Of a stretch of DNA of 64,000 bases, positions 1 to 6,913 are shown one piece after another. Both the position numbers and the translations under genes were made by a program. The stretch spans positions 186,001 to 250,000 of the forward strand of contig NZ_CP147737.1 of NCBI RefSeq assembly GCF_037265215.1, written 5' to 3'. The number at the start of each line of letters is the position of its first letter. The first letter of the stretch is position 1. Under the pieces are notes generated by a model. That model searched no databases and was not told the origin of the DNA. It saw only the letters and a list, made by a program, of their open reading frames with translations. Origin of the DNA: Xenorhabdus griffiniae. GTDB lineage: Bacteria > Pseudomonadota > Gammaproteobacteria > Enterobacterales > Enterobacteriaceae.

Positions 1-762
1 CCTCAAACGTGTTTCATCGCATTGATGGTAATCAACAATGAAACTGGCGTTATTCAACCTTACGATCAGCTTGCTTCCAGGCTGAAAGGAAAAGGTATCC
101 ATCTTCATCTCGATGCCATACAAGCGGTAGGAAAATGGCCGATAAGCCGTTTTGATGATATCCCACTAACTATTTCCTTTTCCGGGCATAAGTTTTATGC
201 CCCTAAAGGGGTGGGAGGGCTGTATTACAGCCAGCAAGTGAAAATCAATCCCTTACTCCATGGAGGTGGGCAGGAACACGGCTTACGTAGTGGTACAGAA
301 AATACATTAGGAATAGCCGGATTAGCGGCTGCCGCAAAAGAAGCTTATGAAGAATTGGTTCAACGCATTGATTACTGCCGTGAAATGAGAACGTACCTGC
401 TTACTCAATTAGATAAGTTGGGTGTGAATTATCACGTAAATGGTGAGACAAATCCTGAATATCAGGCTCCATGGACATTAAATGTCAGTTTCCCTGGTAT
501 TAGGGCGGAAGCGTTAGCAAGCCGATTGGATTTATGCCACGGTATTTCTGTTTCTCTGGGGTCTGCTTGTAGCAATAACGCTCATTCACCTCAGCGTTCA
601 CATGTTTTACTTGCGATGCAATCTCCTCATGACTATATCGATAGTGCATTGCGGATCAGCTTTGGACATGTTACCGAGCGGCATGAAGTGAGTGTCTTGG
701 CTAATGCCTTACAACAGGAAACACGGCATTTATTGGCCATTGCAGGAGAACAAAAAAGATGA
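1..762 (+). CDS. Cysteine desulfurase-like class V aminotransferase (5' partial)
   Basis: The reading frame is open from the first base, so the true start lies upstream of the window. The visible part is the C-terminal two thirds of a NifS/IscS-type PLP enzyme: VNNETG, the cofactor-site HLDAIQAVGK, the PLP-lysine motif SFSGHKFYAPKG, the GTEN motif, and GSACSNN with the cysteine that carries persulfide in desulfurases. Family members take sulfur from L-cysteine and pass it to an acceptor. The gene overlaps the next by 4 bases, so it belongs to the operon with a fatty acyl-AMP ligase, an ACP and a flavin monooxygenase. That suggests sulfur or amino-group chemistry on a carrier-bound acyl chain rather than iron-sulfur cluster assembly. 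This role is inference; the fold assignment is firm. Confidence 0.85.
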   Translation, partial: PQTCFIALMVINNETGVIQPYDQLASRLKGKGIHLHLDAIQAVGKWPISRFDDIPLTISFSGHKFYAPKGVGGLYYSQQVKINPLLHGGGQEHGLRSGTENTLGIAGLAAAAKEAYEELVQRIDYCREMRTYLLTQLDKLGVNYHVNGETNPEYQAPWTLNVSFPGIRAEALASRLDLCHGISVSLGSACSNNAHSPQRSHVLLAMQSPHDYIDSALRISFGHVTERHEVSVLANALQQETRHLLAIAGEQKR

Positions 763-2456
763 TGTTGGAGCATGCTCAAACACTATTATGCTGTTTTAAA
801 CATTATGCTTCACAGCAGCCAAATCAAATTGTATATCGCTTTTTACCTTCAGGAGATTCAGAGACGGTTACCCTGACTTGGCAAGAATTGGAACAACGTT
901 CCCATCAACTTGCTTGTGCCCTCGTTGCTGGAGGACAACAAGGGAAAACGGTTATTCTGATGTACCCTGCTGGTCTGGAGTTTATTGTCGGATTATTAGC
1001 CTGTTTTAAAGCGGGGGCTATTGCTGTTCCATCCAATGTCGTTCGGGGAAGTCGCCATCTACAAAGGTTAACTCAGATCTTGAATGACTCAGAAGCGAAA
1101 GTGATTCTGACCACCTCAGAGTTAAGCCGGGTTTTATCAAATGAATTTCCTGATCTGGGGATCATGTATTACTCGGAAAATCAGCCGGTAGATGAAAGCA
1201 CGGAACTTCCCTCAATCAGTCCGGGACAATTGGCTTTCCTACAATATACCTCTGGTTCCACCGATGTTCCTAAAGGAGTGATGGTCACTCACGATAACTT
1301 AATCCATAACTTGCGGGCAATGAATAATACTTTTGGCTTGCATGAAGGATTAGTCATTGGAGGCTGGATACCTCAGTTTCATGATATGGGGTTGGTAGGA
1401 CATATTTTAATGACCATGGCACTCGGTGGACAATATAACTTCATGTCACCCTTGTCATTTATCCAGCGGCCATTACGTTGGTTACAGTTGATGCATGATT
1501 ATAAAGCAGAATTCTGTTGTGCCCCTAATTTTGCTTACGACTTATGTGCTGACCAAGATTGCTCTGGACTTAATCTGGATCTGTCCCGCTGGCGTTGGGC
1601 GGGGAATGGTGCCGAGCCAGTCAGAAATGAAACGTTGATGCGTTTTTATCAGGCAGTTAAGGAATATGGATTTATTTATCAAAGCCAAATCCCCTGTTAC
1701 GGTATGGCTGAAGCAACACTGGTAATCAGTTCATCCACGAGTGAGGATCTGCCACTGAGTTTCACGCTGTGCAGCGACAGCCTGGAAAAAGGGAAATTGG
1801 CCTTAAAACCTGATGGGATTGTCATGCAAGCTTGTGGTCAAGTTGCACCTGATCACCGAGTCGTGATTGTTAACCCCGACACAAAAGTATTGTGTGAGCC
1901 TGATGAAATCGGTGAGATCTGGGTGCAGGGACCAAGTATTGCCATAGGATATTGGAATAATCCGCAACAGACTCAAGAAAACTTCATGGCCTATACGACC
2001 ACTGGAGAAGGGCCTTTTCTCCGTACCGGTGATCTTGGTTGTCTGTACCAACATCACTTGTTGATCACCGGCCGTTTGAAGGATCTGATTATTATCCGAG
2101 GGCGGAATATCTATCCACAGGACATTGAGTACACGGCTACTATGCAATCCACAGCCTTTCGTCCAGGAAAAGCAATTGCATTTGAACTGGGCCAGCGGGT
2201 TGTTGTCGCCATCGAGCTGCAAAAAAATGTGGAACAAGAACACAATTTCAGAGAATTGAGACGAAATGTAATTCAGGCACTCAATGCAGCGTTCGATATC
2301 GATATCGCTGACTTAGTGTTTATTCAAGCTAATAAATTGCCTACAACTAGCAGTGGAAAAGTACAACGAAAACTCTGCCGTTCGCTTTACTTGCAAGGCA
2401 AATTACAGTTAGCCGATGTGTTGTCTACCACCGAAACTCAAGGAGCATTAATATGA
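759..2456 (+). CDS. Fatty acyl-AMP ligase (FAAL-like, AMP-binding)
   Basis: 565-residue adenylate-forming enzyme. The P-loop-like YTSGST lies at about residues 163-168 with the following PKG lysine. WIPQFHDMGLVG at about 203-214 is the signature of fatty acyl-AMP ligases as opposed to acyl-CoA ligases. A YGMAEA motif is present, and the C-terminal catalytic lysine motif TTSSGKVQRK lies near residue 537. FAALs activate a fatty acid with ATP and load it on the phosphopantetheine arm of a carrier protein; the gene immediately downstream encodes such a carrier. The start overlaps the previous stop by 4 bases and the stop overlaps the ACP start by 4 bases, so translation is coupled. Substrate chain length cannot be read from sequence alone. 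Confidence 0.88.
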   Translation: MMLEHAQTLLCCFKHYASQQPNQIVYRFLPSGDSETVTLTWQELEQRSHQLACALVAGGQQGKTVILMYPAGLEFIVGLLACFKAGAIAVPSNVVRGSRHLQRLTQILNDSEAKVILTTSELSRVLSNEFPDLGIMYYSENQPVDESTELPSISPGQLAFLQYTSGSTDVPKGVMVTHDNLIHNLRAMNNTFGLHEGLVIGGWIPQFHDMGLVGHILMTMALGGQYNFMSPLSFIQRPLRWLQLMHDYKAEFCCAPNFAYDLCADQDCSGLNLDLSRWRWAGNGAEPVRNETLMRFYQAVKEYGFIYQSQIPCYGMAEATLVISSSTSEDLPLSFTLCSDSLEKGKLALKPDGIVMQACGQVAPDHRVVIVNPDTKVLCEPDEIGEIWVQGPSIAIGYWNNPQQTQENFMAYTTTGEGPFLRTGDLGCLYQHHLLITGRLKDLIIIRGRNIYPQDIEYTATMQSTAFRPGKAIAFELGQRVVVAIELQKNVEQEHNFRELRRNVIQALNAAFDIDIADLVFIQANKLPTTSSGKVQRKLCRSLYLQGKLQLADVLSTTETQGALI

Positions 2457-2698
2457 CCGAGCTGGAATTAAAAGGCTGGCTGATTGAATATTTGACACCT
2501 TATTTCCAACGCCATGATATTCCTATCGGTGAACACGTTTCTTTCGATAGCCTTGGCTTGGATTCTGCAAGCCGGGTAACACTGATTAGTCAGTTAGAAA
2601 AAACATTACAGCGAAAATTGGATCCTATTCTTGGCTATGAATACCCCACTATCCACGCTCTGGCTGAACATATATTGCAATTGGAGCCGACGCCATGA
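2453..2698 (+). CDS. Stand-alone acyl carrier protein
   Basis: 81-residue acidic helical protein of carrier-protein size. The LGLDSAS motif contains the serine (residue 38) expected to receive 4'-phosphopantetheine. It overlaps the acyl-AMP ligase by 4 bases upstream and the monooxygenase by 4 bases downstream. It is therefore most likely the dedicated acceptor for the acyl group activated by the ligase and the platform for the oxidoreductase. It is not the housekeeping AcpP: the sequence around the serine and the context both differ. Confidence 0.88.
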   Translation: MTELELKGWLIEYLTPYFQRHDIPIGEHVSFDSLGLDSASRVTLISQLEKTLQRKLDPILGYEYPTIHALAEHILQLEPTP

Positions 2699-3762
2699 AA
2701 ATCGATTGCTTAATCGTTGGTGCAGGGCAAGCGGGGCTAACACTGGCTGTTACCCTTAACAAAAAAAAAATTAACACATTGATTCTGGAGCGAGACCCGC
2801 GTATTGGTGATGTTTGGCGTCGGCGCCCTGACAATATGTTGTTATTTACTTCCCGTATGATGAGCCAGCTGCCTGATTTTCCTTTGGCGGGTTCTCCTGA
2901 TGGCTATCCGGGTAAGGATGAGATAGCGGATTATCTGGAACGTTACGCGCATCATCATAATCTACATGTATTGACGGGCATGCAGGTGATCAGTGTAAAA
3001 CATCAAGATGGGGTGTTTACTCTGACCACGCAAAAAGGGGAGCAGTTTTCTGCTCCTTGTTTAGTTAATGCCACTGGTGCTAACCAAGTACCAATTATCC
3101 CTGAGATGGCGAGCGATTTATCTCCTTCTGTCCAGCAACTGACGGCTGATCGTTATCAGAACCCCGAGCAATTTCAGGCGGGGTCACGGATTGCTGTCAT
3201 AGGTGATGGCGCCAGTGGCCGACAGATAGCACAAGAACTTTCTTCCACGATGAAGATGACATTATTCTGTGGTTCCCCTCGCCCGCTTGTACCCAATCGG
3301 GTTATGGGTAAGGATTTGTTCTGGTGGCTGCATAAGTCAAGGATATTGTATGCAAATACATCGAGCCTGGTCGGTAAAATAGTACAACGACGTAATCCAC
3401 TTCCATGTGGTGAGCTTAATAACCAGCGTTTGTCTGCGCTTAATGTACAGATAGCGCAAAAATTAGTAAGGGCTGAAAACGAAACATTGTATGACCAACA
3501 AGGTAAAAAATATCACATTGATGGATTGATTTGGTGTGTAGGGTATAAGGAAGTCACGGATTGGTTAACCTTGCCTGGCGTTAGCAATTCGCAAGGTTTT
3601 ATCTGCGAAAGTGGTCATATTAATGGAGGAAAAACAGCTTATCCAGGGTTATTTATTGTAGGCAGAAAATGGCTCAGTAGCCGTAGTTCTGAATTATTAC
3701 TTGGTGCAGCCAGAGATGCACAACGGGTCGCACAGTGGGTAGAACAAAAGCTGGGGTCTTAA
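2695..3762 (+). CDS. FAD/NAD(P)-dependent flavin monooxygenase (CzcO/FMO type)
   Basis: 355-residue two-dinucleotide-binding oxidoreductase. The N-terminal FAD site is GAGQAG at residues 9-14, followed by LILERD and GDVWRRR, typical of flavin-containing and Baeyer-Villiger-like monooxygenases. A second nucleotide fold, VIGDGASG, near residue 170 would bind NADPH. Near the C-terminus PGLFIVGR is the usual closing motif. It is the last gene of the coupled operon, and repeats follow within 10 bases of the stop. In the pathway it probably oxidises the carrier-bound acyl chain or its sulfur or nitrogen substituent. No product can be named. Confidence 0.8.
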   Translation: MKIDCLIVGAGQAGLTLAVTLNKKKINTLILERDPRIGDVWRRRPDNMLLFTSRMMSQLPDFPLAGSPDGYPGKDEIADYLERYAHHHNLHVLTGMQVISVKHQDGVFTLTTQKGEQFSAPCLVNATGANQVPIIPEMASDLSPSVQQLTADRYQNPEQFQAGSRIAVIGDGASGRQIAQELSSTMKMTLFCGSPRPLVPNRVMGKDLFWWLHKSRILYANTSSLVGKIVQRRNPLPCGELNNQRLSALNVQIAQKLVRAENETLYDQQGKKYHIDGLIWCVGYKEVTDWLTLPGVSNSQGFICESGHINGGKTAYPGLFIVGRKWLSSRSSELLLGAARDAQRVAQWVEQKLGS

Positions 3763-3769
3763 TTGCATC

Positions 3770-3876
3770 TATACCAATCCAACTTCAAGATACATGTAAT
3801 TTCTCCCCCGCGAAGCGGGGAGAAATCAGGTTTCATATAATGTTGTAAATTACAACTTGAAGTTTATTAAGTATAT
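3770..3876 (+). repeat. Palindromic intergenic repeat, copy 1
   Basis: About 107 bp running from tataccaatccaacttcaag to a mirrored end, cttgaagtttattaagtata. A central hairpin is formed by tctccccc-gcgaagc-ggggaga, and the two outer arms are partly complementary. Copies lie at 3876-3981, 5954-6058 and 46453-46558, all intergenic. The copy could fold as a terminator-like structure after the monooxygenase gene. It is not an ERIC or BIME sequence by motif. Confidence 0.8.
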
Positions 3877-3981
3877 ATACCAATCCAACTTCAAAATGCA
3901 TGTAATTTCTCCCCGCGAAGCGAGGAGAAATTAGGTTTCATATCGTGTTGTAAATTGCAACTTGAAGTTTAATGGGTATAT
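3876..3981 (+). repeat. Palindromic intergenic repeat, copy 2
   Basis: This second copy directly abuts copy 1 in the same orientation, sharing the tata junction. It carries the same outer ends (taccaatccaacttcaa and ttgcaacttgaagtttaatg) and the same central GC-rich hairpin with small changes. Head-to-tail pairing suggests local duplication or insertion at the element's own end. The rest of the 3763-4091 gap holds only the promoter region of the following hcp gene. Confidence 0.8.
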
Positions 3982-4091
3982 AACAAATTAAATTAGGCAC
4001 TGAATGTTTTTTTAAATACCGCTAGAATGAAATAATTTTGTATCATTAATTCTCTTTGCAATGGGAGTACTGTATTAATCTAGGAGATTAT

Positions 4092-4571
4092 GTGGCGAAT
4101 TTAATATATGCAACAATAAAAGGAAAGAAACAAGGTTTGATATCGGCGGGTTGCTCCACCTTTGATTCCATAGGCAACAAATATCAAACGGGTCATGAAA
4201 ATGAGATATTGATTATTTCCTTTGAACATGAAATCACAAGAATGAGTAATGTTAATCACCGTCCTGTTTCATTTATAAAGCCAATAGATAAATCATCACC
4301 CTTACTCGGTGTTGCAATATCGGAGAACGAAGAGCTTGAAATTGAGTTTTTCTTTTATAGAACATCGATGAATGGTGGAAACGAACTATATTATTCCGTT
4401 AAATTAATAAAAGCATTTATAGAAAGAATGAATGTTAATTACCCTCATTCTATAAATCATGATAATCATCAGCCAGAAGAGATGGTATCTATAAACTATG
4501 CGAGTATCACGTGGCAGCATCACACTGCCGGAACTTCTGGATATACTTTTTGGGAAGATAGAATCTATTAA
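4092..4571 (+). CDS. Type VI secretion Hcp tube protein
   Basis: 159 residues from a GTG start chosen because aggaga sits five bases upstream and the N-terminus then reads VANLIYATIKGKKQG, the usual start of Hcp proteins of this class. The next motifs are AGCSTFDSIGNKYQ, HEITR, FIKPIDKSSPLLG and the C-terminal ITWQHHTAGTSGY. Hcp monomers form hexameric rings stacked inside the type VI sheath and also carry effectors. The short C-terminal tail DRIY suggests no fused toxin. The stop codon overlaps the terminal repeat of the neighbouring 228-bp element, which may have changed the original end. A convergent effector-immunity candidate pair follows. A related but truncated copy lies at 38265-38607. 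Confidence 0.85.
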   Translation: MANLIYATIKGKKQGLISAGCSTFDSIGNKYQTGHENEILIISFEHEITRMSNVNHRPVSFIKPIDKSSPLLGVAISENEELEIEFFFYRTSMNGGNELYYSVKLIKAFIERMNVNYPHSINHDNHQPEEMVSINYASITWQHHTAGTSGYTFWEDRIY

Positions 4572-4797
4572 TATTAACGCGATGTTCGACTTTTATGGTG
4601 AGTTGAAATGACATAGCCAGTCCTTTATTAACTTTAAGTCGCCAAACTGAGAGAAATAAAGGAAAAAAAGGCTATGTCACAGCAAGATTTTATCATTTGG
4701 GTGTTTTTTGCCAATTTTAAACAAGGTAAAAGTCAACCCGACTGGCTTCAACAAACCAACGTTATAGGATATTAAAGTCGAACATCGCGTTAATATT
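4570..4797 (+). mobile_element. 228-bp element with perfect 24-bp terminal inverted repeats
   Basis: The ends 4570-4593 and 4774-4797 are perfect inverted repeats of each other, with the core ttaacgcgatgttcgacttt. Inside, a hairpin around gacatagcc/ggctatgtc is followed by a 33-codon ORF at 4674-4775 beginning MSQQDFIIWVFF with an AG-rich stretch upstream. That layout looks like an IS that kept its left end and transposase N-terminus but lost the middle, i.e. an IS-derived MITE. A lone related end with one mismatch occurs at 43308-43326. The IS family was not identified. Confidence 0.7.
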
Positions 4798-4824
4798 AGG
4801 TCCCCTCTACTTGTTTTAGAGGGA

Positions 4825-5133
4825 TCAACAAAGCATTATTCTTATAAAAAAACGCCATGCCCAATACAGAATCAATGATATCAGCATGATGTTTATTTTC
4901 AATGAGTTAAACTTAATCTTTATTGTTTTGAATAGCAAGGGGAGTATGAACAAAGCAGCCACAGGAGCGGAGACATCTCGTGTATCATCAGCGACAAATG
5001 TGCGATGAGCGACACACGCATTTTTTATTTCCGCGCCATCAATATATATTTCTTCTTCAAAAAAAGAAAACGAATATATAACTAATAAACAAAATACATA
5101 ATAGATGATGTATTTTATTTTATTATTCACCAT
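4825..5133 (-). CDS. Small membrane protein, candidate type VI immunity protein
   Basis: 102 residues with an N-terminal hydrophobic segment (about residues 8-24), a polar middle with IYIDGAEIKNACVAH and DDTRDVSAP, and two C-terminal hydrophobic segments ending in a basic tail. It resembles the YjeO/DUF2645 type of inner-membrane protein from memory, which I hold loosely. It starts inside the end of the upstream lysozyme-like gene (11-base overlap), so the two are co-translated. A small membrane protein coupled to a cell-wall-active effector near hcp is the expected form of an immunity protein. That role is inferred from context. Confidence 0.6.
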   Translation of the reverse strand: MVNNKIKYIIYYVFCLLVIYSFSFFEEEIYIDGAEIKNACVAHRTFVADDTRDVSAPVAALFILPLLFKTIKIKFNSLKINIMLISLILYWAWRFFIRIMLC

Positions 5134-5851
5134 TAACCCCTAATATCATATATATTGATTTTTTCTTTTCTACTATTCTCCTTCCATATGAGCTATAATC
5201 CCTCTCTTTTAAATTGCTCGGTGAATGGATGGATTTTAAAAAATCCTTTTTGTCTCTAGCTATTCCTCTATTATATCGAGAACCTGCCAATATTAGTTGT
5301 TCATCAGTGAGCACACTTGTATCTGTTATATCAGGATAATCATGAAGTATTAAATCCCTTAAATGAAAGGCAGATGCTCTTATATTGAAATCATCTGTTA
5401 GTAGGCAATTAGCAAGTTGCAATTGTTGTGTTGTCGTTAACGTCGAGGGGTCTATTCCCAACGTTTCTGCCGCAGCCCTTAATTGAATGGCCAACACACC
5501 AACTGATGTTGCATTTGATTTTTTATTGTCACCATTAAATGTGTCATGAAAAATTTGCCTTACCTGCAAAACACCATAGGCTTTAATTCTATCTGGCTTT
5601 CCTCCGGCCTCAGCAACAGCGACACCAGCAAGCAGGAGTACCGGTATTTTAGCTTCATGTGCATATTTTATGATTAAATCTTTATTATATTGCAAGTAAG
5701 CTGCTTTATAAGCCCATAAATAGCTTTCTCCTGTTACAAATCTAGGGTTGTCCGGTAAAAATTTATACCGCATAAAATCGAGTGCATCAAATTTCGGAAA
5801 TCCCAATTCATCAACCGTGCAGTAAGAATTTTTCATGTTCACATCATCCAT
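5123..5851 (-). CDS. Lysozyme-like protein, candidate type VI effector
   Basis: About 242 residues from the ATG at 5851; an in-frame TTG at 5872 and an ATG at 5836 are alternatives, and no start has a strong ribosome site. The segment LLLAGVAVAEAGGKPDRIKA followed by YGVLQVRQ has the helix-Glu-Gly pattern of lysozyme or transglycosylase folds, and AGSRYNRG near the C-terminus fits a late substrate-cleft motif. No signal peptide is evident, as expected for a protein delivered by type VI secretion. It overlaps the membrane-protein gene 4825-5133 and faces hcp. I infer peptidoglycan hydrolysis in rival cells. The exact family is not recognised. Confidence 0.6.
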   Translation of the reverse strand: MDDVNMKNSYCTVDELGFPKFDALDFMRYKFLPDNPRFVTGESYLWAYKAAYLQYNKDLIIKYAHEAKIPVLLLAGVAVAEAGGKPDRIKAYGVLQVRQIFHDTFNGDNKKSNATSVGVLAIQLRAAAETLGIDPSTLTTTQQLQLANCLLTDDFNIRASAFHLRDLILHDYPDITDTSVLTDEQLILAGSRYNRGIARDKKDFLKSIHSPSNLKERDYSSYGRRIVEKKKSIYMILGVNGE

Positions 5852-5953
5852 GTAGTTATGATATTGGAACAATTTTGGAGCAATTACTGAAGAAAATCTA
5901 CATGTTTTTAATGAGGACAGCTAGTCCTCCTCCATCGATTTCATCCAATCAAC

Positions 5954-6058
5954 TATACCAATCCAACTTCAAAATGCATGTAATTTCTTCCCGCGACGCG
6001 GGGAGAAATTAGGTTTCATATCGTGTTGTAAATTGCAACTTGAAGTTTAATGGGTATA
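5954..6058 (+). repeat. Palindromic intergenic repeat, copy 3
   Basis: Same family as 3770-3981: begins tataccaatccaacttcaaa, has a central hairpin of ttcccgcg-acgcgggagaa type and ends cttgaagtttaatgggtata. It lies between the divergent effector gene and the 3' end of the osmC-like gene. Just before it, 5913-5929 holds a 6-bp hairpin (gaggac/gtcctc). Confidence 0.8.
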
Positions 6059-6063
6059 ACCAT

Positions 6064-6507
6064 TTATTTATTCGGATAAACCTCAGTCACAATTTCTGGT
6101 GTATTCACGATAGTATCGAGAACAGGGCAATTGCTTTCGACAAAAGTAATAAAATCGCGGATCTCTTGTTCGGTATTATCTGCTTTAATATAAAATCTGG
6201 AGGTAATTTTTGAAAATCCTATTTTGGCGTTTTTATTTCTACCTGTGAAGCCATCGGTATCCAGTTCTCCTTCTATTTTAACCTGAATATCGATCAAATT
6301 GATTTTGTGCTTGCGGGCAAAACTTTTTGCCACAATGCACTGACATGCACCAAATGCAGAAAGTAACGCTTCTACTGGATTCATTGCCTCATCGGTTCCA
6401 CCGAGGCTTTTGGGTTCGTCTAGATGGAAGGTAAAATCTCGCGATGAGCATTTCATTTTGAGATTGCCAATTGACTCAACTGCTGCAGTGAATAACTCTT
6501 TAGGCAT
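6064..6507 (-). CDS. OsmC/Ohr-family peroxide-related protein
   Basis: 147 residues of OsmC-like fold. The motif GTDEAMNPVEALLSAFGACQC carries the first redox cysteine, and FVESNCPV carries the second. Members use the two cysteines to reduce organic or fatty acid hydroperoxides. This one belongs to the wider YhfA/OsmC group rather than clearly to Ohr. A good ribosome site (gagga) lies upstream of the ATG. The gene is monocistronic, with a palindromic repeat just after its stop. Confidence 0.85.
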   Translation of the reverse strand: MPKELFTAAVESIGNLKMKCSSRDFTFHLDEPKSLGGTDEAMNPVEALLSAFGACQCIVAKSFARKHKINLIDIQVKIEGELDTDGFTGRNKNAKIGFSKITSRFYIKADNTEQEIRDFITFVESNCPVLDTIVNTPEIVTEVYPNK

Positions 6508-6651
6508 ATTACTATCCTCAGGTTATTAATATAGGGATACCGCATTTCAGATAATAAAGAGATAATTATAATTAATCTATGTATTCTTTTTAAACGCTTA
6601 TTAGAAGGGATTTTTCTACAAGGTAATTATAGCGATAAGGCAGGGAGTTCC

Positions 6652-6891
6652 TTATTTTTTTACGGTAAGCTGATAGGCTTTAGTATCACATTTTTGTGTC
6701 TCCGGGCACTGCTTGCAGCCCCCGCTGAGGCAGGAGGAAGCATCCACTTCCTCCAGTTTACCCATGATGACAAGCTGCTTGAGCATGGCTTCCACCATTG
6801 GCAGCGGTGCTGAAAACTGATGGCTTAATGATCTGGCATCCGTGCGCCCGTTGAGGGCAACAGCATCTCTGATTTTCAGCAGGTTAATCAT
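6652..6891 (-). CDS. feoC: Ferrous iron transport regulator FeoC
   Basis: 79-residue winged-helix protein, last gene of feoABC. The N-terminal half (LLKIRDAVALNGRTDARSLS) is the helix-turn-helix. The C-terminal part has the cysteine cluster CLSGGCKQCPETQKC, whose spacing matches the oxygen-sensitive Fe-S-binding loop of FeoC. In enterobacteria FeoC binds FeoB and protects it from proteolysis. It starts 22 bases after the feoB stop. The length matches the family. Confidence 0.92.
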   Translation of the reverse strand: MINLLKIRDAVALNGRTDARSLSHQFSAPLPMVEAMLKQLVIMGKLEEVDASSCLSGGCKQCPETQKCDTKAYQLTVKK

Positions 6892-6913
6892 TTATGGCTC
6901 CTCATGGCTCCAG

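Noticed and set aside
1803..2243. 146-codon minus-strand frame inside the acyl-AMP ligase gene
   Set aside because: Fully antisense to a strongly supported coding sequence, with no recognisable motif; a shadow frame.
3770..3981. Palindromic repeats as ERIC elements or a CRISPR array
   Set aside because: The core does not match the ERIC consensus, and there are no regularly spaced short repeats with unique spacers.
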